Notes: a model not told the origin generated them from the letters alone. Counted from the stretch's first letter, positions 47,501 to 58,368 are shown. The stretch is 64,000 nucleotides of DNA from Gordionus sp. m RMFG-2023 (GCF_954871325.1 NC_088779.1:1738846-1802845), one strand, 5' to 3'. Program-made: numbers and translations.

Positions 47501-50500
47501 TTTATTCTAATCTCTCTTTCTTCCTTTCCTTTCCTTTCCTTTCCTTTCCTTTCCTTTCCTTTCCTTTCCTTTCCTTTCCTTTCCTTTCCTTTCCTTTCCT
47601 TTCCTTTCCTTTCCTTTCCTTTCCTTTCCTTTCCTTTCCTTTCCTTTCCTTTCCTTTCCTTTCCTTTCCTTTCCTTTCCTTTCCTTTCCTTTCCTTTCCT
47701 TTCCTTTCCTTTCCTTTCCTTTCCTTTCCTTTCCTTATTAAATGACGAGGAAACTAGAATTTTTTAAAATTGCGCGTCTTGTAAAGTTGGAAAAAAGTGG
47801 AGATAGAATAAAATAATTCTCAGTCGACGATATAATAACCAACTGTGGATGATCTATTAACCATGCAAGGGGGGTTTGGAATTTACCATAATAGATTTAT
47901 AAGGAGGGACTATTAAATATACACACCCTTAAATTAAAAAAAAATAAAAATTAGGAAAAGCATTTCTATTATTCAATACAGATTAGGAATTTTTAAAAAT
48001 TGTGTTCTACCTGTAAAGTTGGAAAAAGTAGAGATAGAATAGTATAATTCTCAGGCGACGATATATATATAAAACGATAATGATTTTAATTTTATCTATT
48101 TTTTTGTTGATTATAATATTATAAATAGGATTTTATAACCGAACAATTCGAGAGTAATCAAAAAGACATCGATAGGTTGCAAAAGATCATCAAAGAATCC
48201 ACCGAAAGGATAGAGAGGAACGAGACTATAATACAAGATCTGGCAAATAAGTATAATTTAAATTTCACCACACATCCCGCCTCCTCTTTCCCAATCCTCT
48301 TGAACGGTGACGTCATTAGGACAGTGTTTACGCGATAAATAATTTATCGGAGGCAACCTTCCCCCCCCCCCTCCCACCTCTAAAACCTACACCCACCCTA
48401 CCCTCCTCCTCCAAACTTAGATAGAAATTTTACATATAAAAATATTTTTACTGTTTCCCCTTTTGTTGGTTGGGTCATTCTTCGACTTCCTGTAACGAAA
48501 GTAACTATTAATTTTTTTTCATTTATGATTATTTGTTGATATATGATGATAGGAAGATGGCTCGTTTATTAAAAATTACTTAATAGAAAAGTAGGTTTTG
48601 GATAATCGATAGTCAATATAAAATTTGACATTTCTATTTAATTTTATTATTAGGTGTAAATAAAAATAAAATGGTCGATTAAATTAAAAAGTTGCTTATT
48701 TTAAATATCGCGCAAATTAATATTTTTACATTTAGTCCAATAAAAAAAAAGAACCAATAGCATAAGAGCTCAATAATCCAATTTTTTAAAAAAATAAAGA
48801 AAATAAAATTTAAACCTAATAGCATAGCTTAATAATTCCAATTAAATAAAAATTATTGTTAATTTACCCATACAGTTTCTATTATCATTTTTTTTAGGTA
48901 TAGTGTAGAGTCAGAGAAGAGACGAGAAGAGAAATATAATTAGGGCTATATTTGATATAATTGAGCCTAATGATGAAACACTGTTTCAGAATGTAAATTC
49001 TCTTCTCTTCTCTGACAGGCATTTTATTTGTGATTAATATTTTTTTGACTTTTAATACATTATATAAAAATTGTTATTTTTTTTTTAGATTAATTATATT
49101 ATTAATCAATTTATTTTATTTTATAGTAGATAAAACAGTTTTCGTTTTTCCAGATTTTTACTTTATTTTGTTTATTTTTCGGTTTTATAGTCAAAACAAA
49201 TCAATTTTATTTTAAATTGTTTCCTATATATATAGTATTTCATAATTATGATAATTTAACTTTCTAATATTATGCAAATAAATTTATTTATTCTTTATTT
49301 AATATTTAGAAGAAGAAAAAATATATTTAACTACCCCCCTATTACAACTCGGATAATATTTTATCGATTTTTAAAATTTAATAAATATTTGTCCGAAAGA
49401 GGGCGTTAAATATTTATGAATATATTTGGATGTAGAATACATGAGGAAAACCTAAAAATTGAAAGAAAATAATAGATTTCTCTGACATTTAATTTTTGAG
49501 TGAGTTTGGAATCCAAAAATAACCACTAACCTGTGGAGGCACATATTGCTGGCGTTATTGATCAGAATCTCTTCATTTTTTTTTCAAAGCTTATATTTAC
49601 CTGTAAAGCATTATCCCTAAAAAAATATTTTTTTAAAATATTGTGATATTACCTATTGCCGACCCAAACCCGGCCTATGACTATGTACTGCATTGCTAGG
49701 TTTATATATCCATTGAAAAAAAATGTTCATTTTTATTGCGATTTGACCTATACACAATGACTAAATACTGCTATTTGTGGAGCTATACATGGAAAAGTTA
49801 TCATTTTTTTTATTTTATACATACGTGTTATGTCCAAAAATATATTGTGATTTTGATCGATTGCCTAACTCAAAATAGTAATCGAAACCTTCCCAAAGAC
49901 TAATTATCGCATTGCTGGCTATATCCATGGTAAAAATCTATATTTTTGTTCGGTCAAATTACAAATGCGATAATTATCTATGGATAACGACAGAAATGCG
50001 GTTGTTATGAGTCGGTTATCGGTAAATCACAATATTTTTGAAATAAATTTTTTGGGGTAATGTTTTATACACGTAATTATAAGCGACATTATAACAAAAA
50101 TGGACATCTTTTCGATGGATATCACCAGTAAATGAAGTATTTAGTCATCGGCGCCGGTTTTGGGTCGGTAATCGGTCAATACACAATATTTTTTTTAGGA
50201 TAATGTTTTATACGTAAATTATGAGCAACGAAAACAAAAATGAAGAAATTCCGTTCAATTAGCGTCAGCAATTTGTGACCTTACAAGTTTGCGATTATTT
50301 TTAGATTCTAAACTTACTCAAGAGTTAAATGTCAACGAAACCTATCATTATTTTTTTTTAATTTTCGGGTTTCCACGTATATCTACACAACACACCAATT
50401 TTCATATTTGTTTAACGCCCTCTTTTGGAGATATATTTATTAGATTTTAAAATTGAAAAAAAAATAATTTTCGAGTTGTAATAAGCTACTTAAAAAAATT

Positions 50501-53500
50501 ATTAAAAAAACTGCCCAAAAATATTTTATTATATGGTTTAAGAATCTTTATAAATATTCTTCCACTATAAAATAATGGTAATATTCTTCAAATATAAAAA
50601 TAATGGCGATCTTTTCTCAATAAAAACAAAACTCAAAACAAAAATATGTATTTTTTTTTTAATCGAAGGAAAATATATTCTCATAATTTATATCAAAAAA
50701 CACATAATGAATTTTTTAGCAAATTAAAATCAAAATAACATTTTATTTATTAAATAAATATCAAACAATAAATATTACAAACTATGACAACTACTAATCC
50801 TATTTTTATTTCCCACACATTTTTATAAATAAAAATCGATTTGTATTATTTAATAGATATTTAATCTCTATTTTTGATTTAATAAAAAATCGTTTTAAAA
50901 AATATATTTAAAAAAAAAATGTTACCAAAAATCATATCGAAAAAAGGATTATATAATTATGATCTAACTTAGCAATGCATCATTTAGTCTTACCCCGAAA
51001 AGAAGCTGATGTGACAGAATTCATGGCATTATTGGGAATTCTCTATTTAACTCAAATTTTTTAAAATCTAACCATCAAAAATAAAAATCAATATTATTAA
51101 TTTACTTTTGTTGGTGCTAGTGTTGTTAAATGGCATCTTTTTTATCAGAAAATATAATAACTTATGATTTGATTTATATGAATATCTTATATTTAAAAAA
51201 AAAACAAATAGGAAATGATATCCACTAGGAAAATTTAAAAGAATATTTCGAAATTTCAAAATAATACAAATTCGAATCGAATAATTTAAAAATTTACTAT
51301 TCGACGAATATTTTTCGCTATTGGTATTCGTAAAATCGGGATCGAATCGAATTTCGAATAACAAATTATTCGTTCTAGCCACATACCCCACATTAAATTT
51401 AATCGATATACTTATAATGTGTGGAAATTTTAATTTAATTTAATTTTTTTATTTTTCCTGCAATTTTTTTCTATATCTGAAAGAGTAGCCGATATTAATA
51501 TATTGTCAATGTCAACGGGCTAATTTCTTAAGTGGGAGGGGGGAAGAAATTTTTCCTTGTCCACTTCCTCTACTACGCCTTAGCTCTTTCTATTTCATCA
51601 TTGTTTTCTAAAATTGTTTTTGATACTGATAAATGGGGGGGAATGCCAATTAAATTACATTCGTCCACATTTTTTTCACCAAATGTTGCTATAGGCAACC
51701 TTTTCATTTCAATATACGAATGCGCGAATTTTGGACTGTCGATAACAAATATTAACCTGTCAGTTAACCACTCTTTACACGTACATTAAATAAAATTTGT
51801 GAGTTTTCTAATTACTCTGTTTTTTGGCGAAGGATGGCTAAATGTAGTTGTTGTTGAACGACCCGATTTGAGCCGAGTTTTAAAAAACCGCTAACCGAAT
51901 ATTTTGAACCGAAATATATTACCCTAAGCCCCGAGATTTCACTAATAAATGTTCCTAACCTTCTTCGTATCATATCAGCTTACGAGAAAAATCTCCAGGT
52001 GCCGTTTAACAACACTACAGCTAAAATGCCCCCTAAGGATAACTATTCGTTTATAAAATTTCGGGTAATTTTAAATTAGTCATTTTTTTTCCCCACTAAA
52101 CAAAAAAAAAAAAACTATGTTATAGGGTGATTTTTTTTTTTTCTAGCAAGAAGGCACTTTAAAAACATTAATATATATTTTTTTTTTCCTATATTGGATT
52201 TCTCTGATCAATAAAATGAACTTAGGGTGGAGGTACTGGTGTTGTTAAACGGCTAACTCAATTATTTTAGCCAGAAAAAATATTGCCTTTAGCCCTCGAG
52301 AGGTTTCGCTATTAAATGCTTAGACCTTCGAGCCACATCGTGAGCAAAATCTTCAGGTTCGCGGAATGTTTATCTGGATAAAATATTGAGTTAGGTCCTT
52401 TTTTTTAAAAAAAAATCAGCTCAAATTGAGCCGTTTAACAACGCTAAGGTACATACTAATCAATGACATATAATAATACCTAGACTGACGATTCATTCAT
52501 TAAAATGCATTTTTAACCGTCGTTAAAAGCAAATCAGCTGGACCCGCCATTTTGGTAACCTTTATAATAATTATTTTCATGTTAAAAACTAATATTAAAT
52601 TGATAACTTACTTTCTTATTATCTCGATGATCAGGCGATTCTTTAATAAAGTTTGCATCAGATATAATATAAAATTAGGCTCTCGTTTAAAATTTTAATA
52701 TTTATTACAGTAACCAAGATGGCGTCCCCAGCTGTTTTTTATTTAATGAATGAATCGTCAGTCTAGGTATTATTATATGTCATTGATACTAATACACGCA
52801 TTTCGACCAATCTGAGAGAAGGTAGTTCAATTGATTAGAAAAAAAAGTTAAAGGGTGATGGCCATTCGACGAACATGTCCATTTATGCCCCACCTTCGCC
52901 GCCATATTTTCAATCAATTATATCCGTCAACGCGATTCAAGTAACTTATGGGCACCTTGTTCAGTGACGTATAATAATACGTAGAGTGACGATGTAATTC
53001 ATTAAAAGTGTACGTCAACGGAGGAAAAAAAAACAGCTGGGGACGCCATTTTGGTTACCCCTATCATTATTTTAAAAAAAAATTTAAAACGAGAGGGCCA
53101 ATTTATTCCTATTATCCTGCTGACGCAAACTTTGATTAAAGAAATTGCCCTATCATCGATCAATTTAACACGAGAATAATTTACCATACGAGTTTATACC
53201 AAAATGGCGGGTCCAGCTGATTTTCTTTCAACGACGCTTTCAGGTGAATAGGTATCATCGTATGTCATTGACCTCGTTACGGCCGCGCCTATATCGGGAA
53301 GACGGGGATTCGACTTCCGATCCGACATTTTTTTTTTTTAAAAAACACGTGCACTATTCAAATTTATAATGTTAAAAAGGCCTCAAATATTCCAAGTCAA
53401 TAAATGCGGCGCCTGCGCACACGCCATAGACACCCCCGCGGTTTATTTTTTATGCAAGCACGGATTCCACCAGAATTGCTACGACAGCTATTCATCCAAC

Positions 53501-56305
53501 ATCGATTTATCTCGCAGTATTTCTTTCGACCTCAAAAGTTTATTCATTTGTTGTTGTTTTTTTTTTGTGTGTGTTGATAAAGTTTATTATATCCCTTTCC
53601 CGGGATGCCGGATCGAACTGAGAAACCGAAAGCACCGGTTATAATCATCGAATCTGTACCGGTTTTATAACGGGTTTTTTGAATTTTTTACATTTTTATA
53701 AGTATTTTTTTTGAAAATTAGAGGGAATTAAGTGCGATAAATGTGGGTTGGGTAAAGTTTTCTTACTTTAACTTGTTATTTTATTACCGCATGTTTTTAT
53801 TTTTACAGGTCTGATATTTGTATAAAATATTTTTGGGTTAATTATTGTTTAAAGTGATATTGTTATACGTTGGGGAGGGAGGGGAAGGTTTGTAAGGAAA
53901 ATTTTTTTTTATTAGCTTAAAAAAGATACTTACGTGAACAGGCAAATTTCCCATCCCCTGGTTACACCTTATGAGTGTCAGCAAAATATTACATATATAC
54001 AATGATTAATTTTTCAAAAATCCAAAAACAGATAAAAATCCGAAAGAACCGATATAGATTTAAGAACCCGAACAAACCGGTATAAATCCGTTTAAAATTA
54101 ACCGGAAAACTGAACCGTTGTACCTATCGGTTGGAAACTCCTGATCCTTCTTTAAGTCAAAATTAGTTATCCTTTTTTTTTTGATTTGCAAGTAGTTTTA
54201 CTAGTGGATTCTTATTATTAATGGAGCGAATGTCTAGTCAATTAGGGAAGATCAGCCATACCTGCTAGAGCGGTCTCCTGTATTCAGATCGAGTTTAGAA
54301 ACCCAAAGGAATCTGCTTATTTTTCAATCCATCCGATCTAAAGCTGTCCGATTCCAGTCCTGATTGACCTTCGCTACATTTTGAACGCCAATTATAATAT
54401 AATTATTAAATTTTGTGGAAGGTGGGGGGGGGGGGGGAGGAGAATATGTTATTCTTTAATTTTTTCGGCTTTTCTCTTAATACAAAATAAACATTATAAC
54501 CCATTTTATATCACTTATTTTACTATTGCTAAAGACGCCAATAACCCATTCGCCTCATCTTCGAATCCCTACGCTACTAACTTCAATAACAATCATTACA
54601 AGAATCTTACTAATTTCACCATCAAGGATAACAATGATAATATCTCGACGACCAATAACAACGCCTCGCATAACTTGAGCGTACCTCCCGGGTGCCCAAT
54701 TTGCGAAAGCTCGGAATCGGATTGGAAGCTTTTCCGCAAGCTCAGCCGTCTCAAGGAAAGCGGCGTGAACGAACGCCAATTGAATCGCAACAAATACGAC
54801 GAAAATTTTCACCGACAACTCGAAAAGTGTCGACTTTTGAGGGACAAACCGGACGGTTTTAGCCGACCGGCTTCCGATACGAATAATACGAATGCCATAG
54901 GGTCTAATATCGGCAAGGATTCCGCGGAATACGCGAACTTCAACGAAACGACTTCCGTTTTCGGACTGCTGTCTAAGTATTTGGGACAAGATTTGTTTGA
55001 GAGGGTATAATTCCATACCCATTATATTTATTATTTAAATGAATCTTTTACACGGTGTCATAGTCGATTTAGAGCATGTTTTCGCAACTTTAGCTAAGAA
55101 TTTCTACATGGAAGGGTGGATAGGAGGGCATATCTTCCTTCGTTTATATCAATATTCCTATACAAAATCTATAGCAAAAAGCTCTTATTTAAAAAATAAA
55201 AAACTATATTCATTAAGGAATGTCTAGACTCAACATTTAAGAATTCGCGCCGCCCGAACCGGCCCGTTATTTTGGAAAACGGTTTTAGCGGTTTTAGCTT
55301 TAAATAATTTTTTTACGCGGGCCCGCGCCGATTAATCACGATTATACAAATATAGATAAAATAGATTTGTTTTTTTTTTTAAATTAACAAAACCTCTATT
55401 TATCAAATAAATCTTAAATTTATTTTTAATTTACTTATAAAAAAATTTCAAGTTTTTAAAAATGTTTTCCCAGCAACCCGAAATTTTTTTAAGAAGTTTT
55501 GCCGGCCCGGCACGAATATATATTTAAATATAAATTATTATAATCGCATCAAAATAAAAGATGTATGTTATGTGGCATCTAGTTTCTTCATATTAAATCA
55601 AATTTTTTTCGATTTACAAATTCAACGTAGTGAAATCGATAAATTTAGATTAAAAAAAAGCCCGACCCGGCCCGAACCCGCTTTTTTAAAAAATTTTTAG
55701 CCCGACCCGGCCCGAACCCGATTTTTTAAAAAAAATTTAGCCCGACCCCGCCCGAACCCGATTTTTTTTAAAAACTTTAGCAGACCCGGCCCGAACCCGA
55801 TTTTTTTAAAAAATTAAGCCCGACCCGAACCCGATTTTTTTTAAAAATTTTAGCCCGACCCGACCCGAACCCGATTTTTTTAAAAATTTTAGCCCGACCC
55901 GGCCCGAACCCGATTTTTTTTATAATTTTTAGCCCGACCCGACCCGAACCCAATTTTTTTAAAAAATTTTAGCCCGACCCGGCCCGAACCCGATTTTTTA
56001 AAAAAATTTTAGCCCGACCCGGCCCGAATTCGATTTTTTTTAAAAAATTTAGCCGACCCGATGCCCATACGGACCGGAAATGTCTAAAGGGGATAACGAA
56101 CCCCCTCCCCCTCCCCACATTTTTAGTTAAGTTTTCAAATAATTTTTTAAAAAAAAATAAATTATTTTAGGTCGAATTAGTGACCGATGACGATATACCC
56201 GTGCCAACTGTAGACAAAAACCGGATAGACGGCGGTAATAAACGTTTGTCATCCGGTCCTAGCTCGAAAAGTCGAATACACTATAATCCATTCCCGATCG
56301 ATTAA
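32572..56305 (+). CDS. VPS11: VPS11, core subunit of HOPS/CORVET
   Basis: VPS11 is a scaffold subunit of the HOPS and CORVET tethers in endosome-lysosome fusion. I place 21 exons: 32572-32586, 32945-33019, 33065-33238, 33304-33569, 37236-37477, 38249-38455, 38561-38677, 39388-39823, 39910-40057, 40623-40758, 42587-42748, 43911-44078, 44277-44671, 44957-45128, 45208-45416, 45732-46071, 46693-46823, 48129-48250, 53380-53537, 54535-55004 and 56171-56305. All phases agree, giving 1425 residues against about 940 in human. Landmarks are [10 protein letters not shown] (start), [86 protein letters not shown], then a C-terminal RING-H2. Extra length is acidic, Ser/Asn-rich linkers in exons 5, 8, 13, 16 and 20. 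Exon 19 could end at 53516 instead. AATAAA lies at 56625. Confidence 0.93.
33861..34074. mobile_element. MITE family 2 copy in VPS11 intron 4
   Basis: The ends TAGTGTTGTTAAAC and CATCTAACAACACTA are mirrored. Inside are AACTCAATATTTTATCCAG and its mirror CTAAAATATTGAGTTAG. Relatives occur at 13904, 51845, 52237 and 59970. Confidence 0.7.
34549..35764 (-). pseudogene. Endogenous flavivirus NS5 fragment: methyltransferase to RdRp motif A
   Basis: On the minus strand this reads as NS5 of a flavivirus, the viral capping methyltransferase and RNA polymerase. From right to left: the methyltransferase block [19 protein letters not shown]; the linker block [15 protein letters not shown]; the polymerase N-terminal region; [20 protein letters not shown]; and motif [14 protein letters not shown], with the metal-binding Asp. 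It stops there. Frame breaks seen: an in-frame stop near 35743, a one-base shift near 35630, a stop near 35175, and shifts near 34975 and 34795. It is therefore a decayed insertion inside VPS11 intron 4, antisense to the gene. The first third of NS5 and all other viral genes are absent. Confidence 0.92.
35774..36190 (+). pseudogene. Endogenous flavivirus NS5 fragment: RdRp C-terminal end
   Basis: One open plus-strand frame of 138 residues matches the end of flavivirus NS5. It begins at the conserved [14 protein letters not shown] block and contains [11 protein letters not shown]-type (here [11 protein letters not shown]), [23 protein letters not shown]-type (CGSLIGDKM) and a terminal RRY segment before TGA, where the viral polyprotein would end. 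No stop or shift breaks it. It lies 10 bp from the start of the minus-strand NS5 piece and points the other way, so the insertion is rearranged. The middle of the polymerase, including the GDD motif, is missing from both pieces. Confidence 0.92.
36562..36675 (-). pseudogene. Possible psq-type helix-turn-helix fragment
   Basis: A 37-residue minus-strand frame contains [20 protein letters not shown] followed by GRWIK. This resembles the pipsqueak helix-turn-helix found at the start of pogo-type transposases and related DNA-binding proteins. There is no catalytic domain beside it. It could be a transposon remnant, or chance in a short frame. Confidence 0.4.
37020..37235. other. G-rich end of VPS11 intron 4
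   Basis: Runs such as AGGGAGGGGGTAGTGGGG at 37108-37140 lie just upstream of the exon 5 acceptor. No repeat family is recognised. Confidence 0.4.
37478..38248 (+). other. VPS11 intron 5
   Basis: The first 150 bp carry CCCGGGTTTCGTATTTT and AATCCGGCTCGATTCGACCCG words, like the subterminal parts of the GGCCCGG hAT-like elements. The rest is T-rich with no gene. Confidence 0.5.
38678..39387 (+). other. VPS11 intron 7
   Basis: AT-rich. A CGCCATTTTGAAG YY1-like word lies at 38932-38944, and there is a short palindrome, CATAATGAATCCATATTCATTATG, around 38975-38998. No gene is seen. Confidence 0.5.
40759..42586 (+). other. VPS11 intron 10
   Basis: This contains GC-richer sequence at 40890-41130, a C-run at 41215-41228, a CCGCCATTTTTTT word near 41460 and the 21 bp tandem array listed separately. 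No gene is seen. Confidence 0.5.
42182..42467. repeat. 21 bp tandem array, TTAAGATCTGCAAGAAATATC unit
   Basis: About 13 units of 20-27 bp lie within VPS11 intron 10. Two unit types alternate irregularly: GATCTGCAAGAAATATC-like and GAACTGCAAGAAATTTT-like. Many units share the palindrome AAGATCTT across their junctions. The array ends about 120 bp before exon 11. Confidence 0.9.
42749..43910 (+). other. VPS11 intron 11
   Basis: No repeat family is recognised. A short open frame at 42994-43176 looks codon-like but does not match the VPS11 region expected here and has no linked splice sites that I can confirm. A G-run lies at 43642-43651. Confidence 0.4.
46306..46647. mobile_element. MITE family 1, copy 4 (VPS11 intron 16)
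   Basis: The element starts CAATGACATATAATAATAC and ends TATATGTCATTG. CAGCTGGGGACACCATTTTG at the left mirrors CAAAATGGCGAATCCAGCTG at the right. The flanks AATACACG and AATACGCA are only partly alike. Confidence 0.85.
46824..48128 (+). other. VPS11 intron 17
   Basis: AT-rich, with the large (TTTCC)n array. Three pieces around 47000, 47110 and 47800-48060 share words such as GTGGAGATAGAATA and ATTATTCTATCTC in both orientations. They suggest small decayed repeats on each side of the array. Confidence 0.5.
47519..47733. repeat. (TTTCC)n microsatellite, about 43 copies
   Basis: A perfect pentanucleotide tract of about 215 bp in VPS11 intron 17, all pyrimidine on the plus strand. The open frame through it (47381-47767) is an artefact of the pentamer. 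The lack of interruptions suggests recent expansion. Confidence 0.97.
48909..49017. mobile_element. Short hairpin element with GTCAGAGAAGAG arms
   Basis: GTCAGAGAAGAGACGAGAAG at the left pairs with CTTCTCTTCTCTGACA at the right, separated by about 60 bp. The size suggests a minimal MITE in VPS11 intron 18. No clear flank duplication is seen. Confidence 0.5.
49340..50483. mobile_element. 1.1 kb fold-back element in VPS11 intron 18
   Basis: The ends TATTACAACTCG and CGAGTTGTAATA are perfect mirrors. Long mirrored arms continue inward: AGAGGGCGTTAAATATT against TTGTTTAACGCCCTCTTTT, then AGCATTATCCCTAAAAAAATA against TTTTTTTTAGGATAATGTTT, then CCGACCCAAACCCGGC against GCCGGTTTTGGGTCGG. The middle repeats short mirrored units of its own (TTTATATATCCATTG, GCTATATCCATGG). 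There is no coding capacity. Confidence 0.75.
50484..51844 (+). other. VPS11 intron 18, unassigned part
   Basis: AT-rich sequence. Open frames at 51068-51391 (minus) and 51532-51789 (plus) have no family resemblance and are not called. Confidence 0.45.
51845..52017. mobile_element. MITE family 2 copy
   Basis: Ends are TAGTTGTTGTTGAACG and GCCGTTTAACAACACTA, with GATTTGAGCCGAG just inside. It is a diverged copy lying 220 bp left of another copy. Confidence 0.6.
52237..52446. mobile_element. MITE family 2 copy
   Basis: Ends are TGGTGTTGTTAAACGGCT and GAGCCGTTTAACAACGCTA. The inner mirrored block is AACTCAATTATTTTAGCCAG against CTGGATAAAATATTGAGTT. The right end lies 14 bp from a family 1 MITE. 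Confidence 0.75.
52453..52793. mobile_element. MITE family 1, copy 5, with exact 8 bp duplication
   Basis: The element is 52461-52785, CAATGACATATAATAATACC to TATATGTCATTG. The flanks are identical 8 bp copies of ATACTAAT, which fixes the ends of the whole family. Internal CAGCTGGACCCGCCATTTTG at the left mirrors AAGATGGCGTCCCCAGCTG at the right. Confidence 0.9.
52954..53278. mobile_element. MITE family 1, copy 6
   Basis: The element is 52962-53270, CAGTGACGTATAATAATACG to CGTATGTCATTG. The flanks ACCTTGTT and ACCTCGTT differ at one base. Internal CAGCTGGGGACGCCATTTTG mirrors AAAATGGCGGGTCCAGCTG. It ends 109 bp before VPS11 exon 19, so it forms the 3' part of the intron. Confidence 0.9.
53538..54534 (+). 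other. VPS11 intron 19
   Basis: AT-rich, with G-runs at 53870-53890 and 54421-54440. CCGAACAAACCGGTATAAATCC-like words at 54040-54130 recall those at 61010-61090. No gene is seen. Confidence 0.45.
55242..56060. repeat. GGCCCGG-rich element with 38 bp tandem array
   Basis: From 55660 to 56055, about ten units of 34-40 bp alternate AGCCCGACCCGGCCCGAACC with a T-run/A-run spacer. The preceding part (55242-55520) has scattered CCGGCCCG motifs with the same spacer style. It looks like an expanded subterminal region of the GGCCCGG hAT-like family. It ends about 110 bp before the last VPS11 exon. Confidence 0.8.
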
Positions 56306-58368
56306 CTTATCGATAAAAGTATTCCTCGATGATCATCACTCAGTGGTTCGGTTCCCCGTTTATGCAAAAATAATCTTTAAAAAAAAATTGATTTATTTAT
56401 TTATTTATTTTGTTTATTTTTGTTTTGTTTTTGGGGAAATTTAGAAAACAACAACCTTTGTATTTAAGGTATTTTTTAGGAAAAAGAAAAAATGTTTTCG
56501 TTTTATATCGCTTTTAAAATTATAGATTAAATTATTCCGTTCCGATTATAAAAAAAATTTTATAAAAGACAAGTTTAAAATTTTTATATATTATTATTAT
56601 TATTATTATTATGTATTATTTATAAATAAATAAAAAATGTAACATAATTCTAAACAGGCACGTGACCAGGGGGGTGGACTGAAATTTCTCTTCCCCCCCC
56701 ATTCCATCGCAAATTTGTTTTGTTCTCATAAATATTATTTCAAGTTAATAAATATTCCCCAGATAAACTAAAACTAAGAGGTAAAAAAGAAAAGTTGATA
56801 ACTATTATAAAAAAAAAGAAAAGGTAAAAACTCGATTATTTATATAAAAGTGGACCTACATACCCCCCAATAAAACATATGGTGTAGACCTACATACCCC
56901 CTCCCCCCGAATACAATTTATGGTGGAATAACCCCGCCTAATAGGGCCACCTTCTGTAGGAGTTCTGGATACCCCTTATATGATCCTACAAAGTTTAGCC
57001 TTTTGACCTTAACCCTAAAAGTCAAAAAGAAAAACCATTCTTGTCTTACACCCGTCATTTATTTTTAGTACGTTTGTTTTTTAAAAAAAAAGGAATTAGC
57101 TCCTAAGAAAATTGCTAATACTTTATTTCCTGATCGTACTTTTAATAAAAATGGGATCAACTTCATTCACGTGACCACCCTCCCCCCCCCTCCCTCTCCC
57201 CACACACCCTTGTTCGTCGAAAGTGTGATAATGATATAAAGTGGGAACGGTTCCATTGATTACACCTCCATCTTATTCAATCTGATCTGTTTTGATAATT
57301 TAAATTATTATTTCAAAAACATAAACGTTTTAATTTGAGAGATTACAGAATGTAATCAGCTGTTAACCTGTAAACAAGTTATTATTCGCTAAAGCCTGTA
57401 CCGAATCTCTGAAAGGATTCAGTGAACCAGGTTTGAACCTTTGGGATATCTTAACCGTTTTAAAGATTTGATTGGCCCGTTCAATATCGGTCGCCATTTT
57501 TTAGAATAAGTATTTTATACTGTCTTAATTATTATATTATAAAAAAAATAGATTCTGACCTGCTTTTTTTAAAAGAATTATAACATCTTCCTAGCATCTA
57601 AAACCGTTATTTTAATGAGAATCCTAACCTAACCCTAGAAATAATATTCTTTTAGCCGCCTGAGATCCCTGCCTTCTAATGACTTTCCCTATTCGAAAAC
57701 ACTTATAATTGTCATAACTCATAGAATAAGGGAAGCCATTTCTTTAAAAAATCGGGATTTTTTCCTCACTCCAAACTATTATCTTTTCCCCTATTTCCAC
57801 GGAGTTTTGGATCGGACAAGACCTTAGTTAGATCTTTTTCCCAGGACAACAATCAAACACCAAACTCCTGTATGTGCATATATCTGCCGACTTCGATGTC
57901 CATTTTCCCCCCAAAAAATTAGACATATTTTCTTTCGACTAATTTTAACTCATAAATATTGTTAACAATGTTTAATTATGGCCCTCTTCTTTTCTATGGA
58001 ATCTAAAATCGTTTATCCTTCTTAGGGCCTCAGCGACTCTCCTGTTCATCTCCAGAAATTACTATCATGTATAGCAATAGTATATGAGCCGTCTTCAAAC
58101 TGACCAACGCCAGATTTTTACCCGGGATCTTTTTATTTGGTTTCTTATACTACATCCGTTCTGGATCTTCCCACTCTAAGCCCCCCCCTTACACTTTTAC
58201 TTATTTACAACTACCCTTCATGATCGCTCCTTACAGTCACAGTATTATCACGTGCTAGCATAGTTTTTCTTAGGCTGTATTTATCAGATAATTTGTAATC
58301 TCTAAAAAATAAGGGACACAAACTAGATATTCCTATATGAACCCTCCTTATTTCATAAGCTCGGTTAG
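56306..58368. other. VPS11 3' flank and intergenic stretch
   Basis: The VPS11 3' untranslated region probably ends after AATAAA at 56625. Beyond it are C-runs (56692, 57180) and AT-rich sequence with no gene. A CGCCATTTTTTAG word lies near 57492. Confidence 0.5.

Noticed and set aside
47381-47767. 128-residue frame rich in Phe/Leu/Ser/Pro
   Set aside because: Produced by the (TTTCC)n pentamer array.
51532-51789. 85-residue plus-strand frame
   Set aside because: No family resemblance and no splice partners with VPS11 phases.
54555-55022. 155-residue minus-strand frame
   Set aside because: Antisense of VPS11 exon 20, which carries the CPIC half of the RING and the C-terminal homology.
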